From assembly GCF_038592905.1 (NCBI RefSeq), contig NZ_CP151943.1, positions 1,862,501 to 1,926,500 on the forward strand: a DNA stretch of 64,000 nucleotides, in the 5' to 3' direction. Below the pieces are notes generated by a model. That model did not search any database and was not told where the DNA came from. It saw only the letters and a program-made list of their open reading frames with translations. The DNA is from Neobacillus sp. FSL H8-0543 (GTDB lineage Bacteria > Bacillota > Bacilli > Bacillales > Cytobacillaceae). Both the position numbers and the translations under genes were made by a program. Below, piece by piece: positions 61,301-64,000 of this stretch (within the stretch, counting starts at the first letter, position 1; each line of letters opens with the position of its first letter).

Positions 61301-62491
61301 TTAAGATGCATGAAATTGTTTGGCAGCAGTCTTCTTTGACCACACAAAGGTCAAGAAGAAGCAACCCAATATTATAATGGCACCAAATGTAAAAGGAATA
61401 TCCATATGCCAGTCAAATAAGGTACCGGCTAATGCGGGTCCAATCATATTTCCTAAACTCATGTAGGCATTATTCATACCAGCAGCAAATCCTTGTTCAT
61501 TGCCTGCTGCTTTCGAAATTAACGTATTAACAGCAGGTCGGATTAAAGTCGTTGCGGTTGAGAACAGGGTGGTAACAAATAAAATTAGGAAATAATCGCT
61601 GACAAATAACAGGCCATAAAGACTAGTGGCTGCAACAAGTAAGCCAAACAAAATAATCTTCATTTCGCCGAACCGATTAAATAATTTATCGATGGCAAAA
61701 CCTTGAACAATAACACCGACAAAGCCGCCAAAGGTCATGACAATAGCAATGTCATTTGGCGTGTAGTTATATTTATACGTTAAGAACATCGTTAAAGTGG
61801 ATTGGAAATTGGCAATTCCAAAGGAGAATACAAACACAACGATTAATAAAACAAAATAGCTTGTTTTAAAGGAGCGAGCCATTTGTTTGAATAGGTTGTC
61901 TCCCTTAGTAGTAAACTCAGTCCCCAATGGTTTGACGGAAGGAAGGATCAGGAAAGACATGATTCCCGCTGCAATTGCCGCACCTCCTGCAAAATAGAAA
62001 GGAAAGTTCATACTCACATTAGATAAGAAGCCGCCAATGCCAGGCCCAATCATAAAGCCTAATGAAATAGCAGCCCCAATCCAGCCCATCGTTTTTCCGC
62101 GTTCTTCCTTGGTTGTAATATCAGCAGCATAAGCCATCACAGGAGGAACGATAAAGGCAGACCCGACCCCTGTAAAAAAACGACTAAGATAAAGCATCCA
62201 AAGTTCGGTGGACAGACCCATGGCGATTTGTGAAAGTCCATTAACCAAAAGTCCAAAAATAATTAAATTTTTGCGTCCATGACGATCCGATAAGTTTCCT
62301 GCAACCGGAGAAAAAATAAATTGAGCAAAAGCCATAATCGCAATGATAAAGCCTAATGCTTGTCCCGCTGCTCCAAAGGTTTTTAGATAAGTTGGCATAA
62401 TTGGGATGACTAGACCAACCCCACTAAAGGTAAGAAACATGTCAAAAATTAAAATAAACATAGCCAATTTTTTTGAGAACTTCATATACAT
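61301..62491 (-). CDS. MFS efflux transporter
   Basis: 396-residue major facilitator with twelve predicted helices. The motif A loop GNLSDRHGRKNLIIFG (between helices 2 and 3) and motif C-like GFMIGPGIGGFLS are present, marking a drug:H+ antiporter (Bmr/NorA-like). AGGATGAGAT lies before the ATG at 62491; a second ATG at 62485 is possible. No regulator gene is adjacent. Substrate unknown. Confidence 0.9.
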   Translation of the reverse strand: MYMKFSKKLAMFILIFDMFLTFSGVGLVIPIMPTYLKTFGAAGQALGFIIAIMAFAQFIFSPVAGNLSDRHGRKNLIIFGLLVNGLSQIAMGLSTELWMLYLSRFFTGVGSAFIVPPVMAYAADITTKEERGKTMGWIGAAISLGFMIGPGIGGFLSNVSMNFPFYFAGGAAIAAGIMSFLILPSVKPLGTEFTTKGDNLFKQMARSFKTSYFVLLIVVFVFSFGIANFQSTLTMFLTYKYNYTPNDIAIVMTFGGFVGVIVQGFAIDKLFNRFGEMKIILFGLLVAATSLYGLLFVSDYFLILFVTTLFSTATTLIRPAVNTLISKAAGNEQGFAAGMNNAYMSLGNMIGPALAGTLFDWHMDIPFTFGAIIILGCFFLTFVWSKKTAAKQFHAS

Positions 62492-62816
62492 ATCTCATCC
62501 TAATTAATGGTTTTAAATGACAACTCATTATAGCGCTGTTTAACAGGTTGAACAATGAAAAGAACTTTCAATTTTTGTAAAAGTAAACCCGCTGCTCGAA
62601 GTTTGAAAAAGGCAAGAAAACCACCGTTATTTGGTGGCTCACTTGATCATTATTGGTAAGAATCATGCAGGGATTGTGCACGAAAAAGGGGTGGAGTCCC
62701 AAGTTCGGCAAATTCTATCAAACTTCGGGGAGTGACAGGCACCGGAAAGATATTTCTCGGGAAATTGTTGAAATTTGGAGAATGGTGAATCCGAATAGTC
62801 GGAACATAGGGTAAAT
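62492..62816. other. Intergenic region upstream of the MFS gene
   Basis: Contains the MFS leader and a GTGACAGGCAC motif near 62737, but no gene. Confidence 0.4.
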
Positions 62817-63079
62817 AAAATGTTATATGTATCGGGTATCGCTATCTCTGTTTCATTGGTTCCTTCATTCCTTCTTTTTGTTGATACACAAGTTCTTTAG
62901 CTGTATCGTCTATGGGCTTATCCGTATCGCCTAACGCTATAAGCGTTTCGATGTCCGATTGAACAAAGGCACGCCAATCGCCATCTTTTAACAACTCATA
63001 TCCATTCGCTCTAAGTTTTAAACATACTTTCGAACCGTTGTGTGGTGTATCCTCTTTCTTCTACCAACTTCCTTGGAGA
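62817..63079 (-). pseudogene. Broken partial copy A of the MerR-like gene
   Basis: The stretch matches the N-terminal coding part of the gene at 63256 (from TATCGGGTATCGC to CCTTGGA, plus strand), but with indels and frame shifts. It covers the helix-turn-helix and the VALIALRDTDKPLDD region. Confidence 0.8.
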
Positions 63080-63203
63080 AATTGTCATATATATCGGGTA
63101 TCGCTATGTCTGCTTCATTGGATCATTCTAAACTTTCTTTTTGTTGATACACAAGGGCTTTAGCTGTATCGTCTAGGGGCTTGTCCATATCGCGTAACGC
63201 TAT
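63080..63203 (-). pseudogene. Broken partial copy B of the MerR-like gene
   Basis: A second, shorter copy of the same region (TATCGGGTATCGC, TCTTTTTGTTGATAC, GTATCGTCTAGGGGCTTGTC) follows copy A directly in tandem. It stops inside the repeated part. Confidence 0.75.
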
Positions 63204-63255
63204 ATCGAACCCTGCTATTCTATTAAATAGTAATGTTTTGAATTTATTTGGCAAG

Positions 63256-64000
63256 TTATATCGCCCAGCGATACGCAACACAAAAAAGAACCCATCCCCT
63301 TTCTGCCTTTACAAACACCCTATTTTCGGAATATGGAGAAAAGCCCCCCCATTTTTCTTTAGGCTTTTGTATTGCTTCTTCTAAACGTTTATTAAAATCA
63401 TTTTGTGAACTCCATTCTTTTTTCTGTTCTCCCCAAATATATTGTATTTCCTTTTGTAAGAGTTCACTTTTTTGTTTTTCTTGTTGCAGCAATGTTTCGT
63501 AATGGGTATTTTGTTGTTCCGTTAATTTTTCAATTTTAGCATTCGTTTTTTGCGCTGAATTTCCAATACTAGAACTTATAACATGATGATCTTGCTGGAG
63601 TCGGGAAACCTTTGTTTTAAGCTGTGACATATCGTTTGTCAGTTGGACATTCATTTCACGTGTGGCTGCGAGTTCATTGACTACAAACATAAGGACCTCT
63701 TTTAATTGATTGGGGTCGTGGGTTAAATTGTCATACGTATCGGGTATCGCAATCTCTGTTTCATTGGAACCTTCTAATCTTTCTTTTTGTTGATGGACAA
63801 GGTCTTTAGCTGTATCGTCTAGGGGCTTGTCCGTATCGCGTAGCGCTATAAGCGCTACGATGTCAGATTGAACAAAGATACGTCGATCGCCATCTTTCAA
63901 AAACTCATATCCATTCCGCTCTAAGATTTGGCCATACTTTCGAACAGTGGGAGTTGCAATCCCCACTTCTTCTGCCACATCCTTGGAAGAGAAAGCTCGT
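63256..64000 (-). CDS. MerR-like coiled-coil protein, 5' end outside the window
   Basis: The gene continues past the right edge; the visible part encodes RAFSSKDVAEEVGIATPTVR onward. It has a helix-turn-helix (SKDVAEEVGIATPTVRKYGQILERNGYEF), a linker and a long coiled coil (about residues 85-200 of the visible part). It resembles DUF3967-type proteins of Bacillus plasmids and mobile elements (tentative). The last 20 residues are unusual. A run of seven G (63344-63350) precedes them, and one more G would end the protein as WGGLFSIFRK-stop, closer to related C-termini. So the 3' end may be frame-shifted. Confidence 0.75.
   Translation of the reverse strand, partial: RAFSSKDVAEEVGIATPTVRKYGQILERNGYEFLKDGDRRIFVQSDIVALIALRDTDKPLDDTAKDLVHQQKERLEGSNETEIAIPDTYDNLTHDPNQLKEVLMFVVNELAATREMNVQLTNDMSQLKTKVSRLQQDHHVISSSIGNSAQKTNAKIEKLTEQQNTHYETLLQQEKQKSELLQKEIQYIWGEQKKEWSSQNDFNKRLEEAIQKPKEKWGGFSPYSENRVFVKAERGWVLFCVAYRWAI

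Noticed and set aside
57314..62750. GTGCCTGTCAC motif at 57314 and its inverse near 62737
   Set aside because: Only two short copies here, too few to define an element; possibly part of another dispersed family.
63880..64000. Start of the last gene inside the window at 63978
   Set aside because: The codon there is GTG within the conserved SSKDVAEEVG segment; the frame is open to the window edge, so the true start lies outside.

Overview
The window looks like chromosomal DNA of a low-GC, spore-former-type Bacillota, most likely a Bacillaceae member (Bacillus/Neobacillus-like). This rests on strong AGGAGG-type ribosome binding sites, frequent TTG/GTG starts, SipW/TasA/SinI-family genes, a lysine riboswitch, an InhA-type M6 protease and many intergenic palindromes. 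No rRNA or tRNA gene was recognised.

Layout. 0.2-5.2 kb: a PAS-GGDEF-EAL cyclic-di-GMP enzyme and a divergent ThDP-dependent (acetolactate-synthase-like) enzyme. 5.3-9.8 kb: a small membrane protein, a polar amino acid ABC transporter behind a lysine riboswitch, and an unknown membrane-anchored protein. 10.2-19.8 kb: a surface/biofilm block. It holds a large secreted Ig-repeat protein behind a cyclic-di-GMP-II riboswitch, an operon (small secreted protein, DUF5305-like membrane protein, NarL-type kinase and regulator) behind a second cyclic-di-GMP-II riboswitch, a DUF1102-like exported protein and a divergent SipW-type signal peptidase. 20-25.3 kb: a haem peroxidase of the animal superfamily, an InhA-like metalloprotease and a TerC protein. 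25.5-39.8 kb: a long minus-strand catabolic region with acyl-CoA enzymes, a CoA-transferase, a carbohydrate ABC importer lacking its ATPase, KDPG aldolase, 6-phospho-3-hexuloisomerase, hexulose-6-phosphate synthase, a PfkB kinase and a LacI regulator.

40.3-44 kb: a broken HTH/PBP regulator, a 7TM histidine kinase with its response regulator, and a 42-codon SinI-type antirepressor gene. 44.3-46.1 kb: a methyltransferase gene lying between two unrelated tandem arrays that share a 52-bp period, each unit with 9-bp inverted arms. 46.3-51.7 kb: a 1641-residue DUF4132-type protein with a small possible beta-grasp partner. 51.8-52.8 kb: a nested 217-bp/21-bp tandem repeat. 52.8-57.9 kb: a PAP2 phosphatase, a matrix-type cluster with two SipW-like peptidases around a TasA-like and a TapA-position protein, and a PH/GRAM-like protein. 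58.2-64 kb: an RHH protein with its partner, a decayed phage-type replication module ending in a truncated DnaB, an MFS transporter, and a MerR-like coiled-coil gene with two broken partial copies.

How it may work together (inference). The GGDEF-EAL protein could set the cyclic-di-GMP level read by the two class II riboswitches, which sit on surface-protein genes. The SipW-like peptidases would process the TasA-like and DUF1102-like exported proteins, and the SinI-like peptide and the two-component systems would add further switches. The intergenic DNA is rich in a dispersed palindrome (arms like GGGGACGGTTCT / AGAACCGTCCCC) that often doubles as a terminator and several times sits exactly at the edge of a truncated gene.
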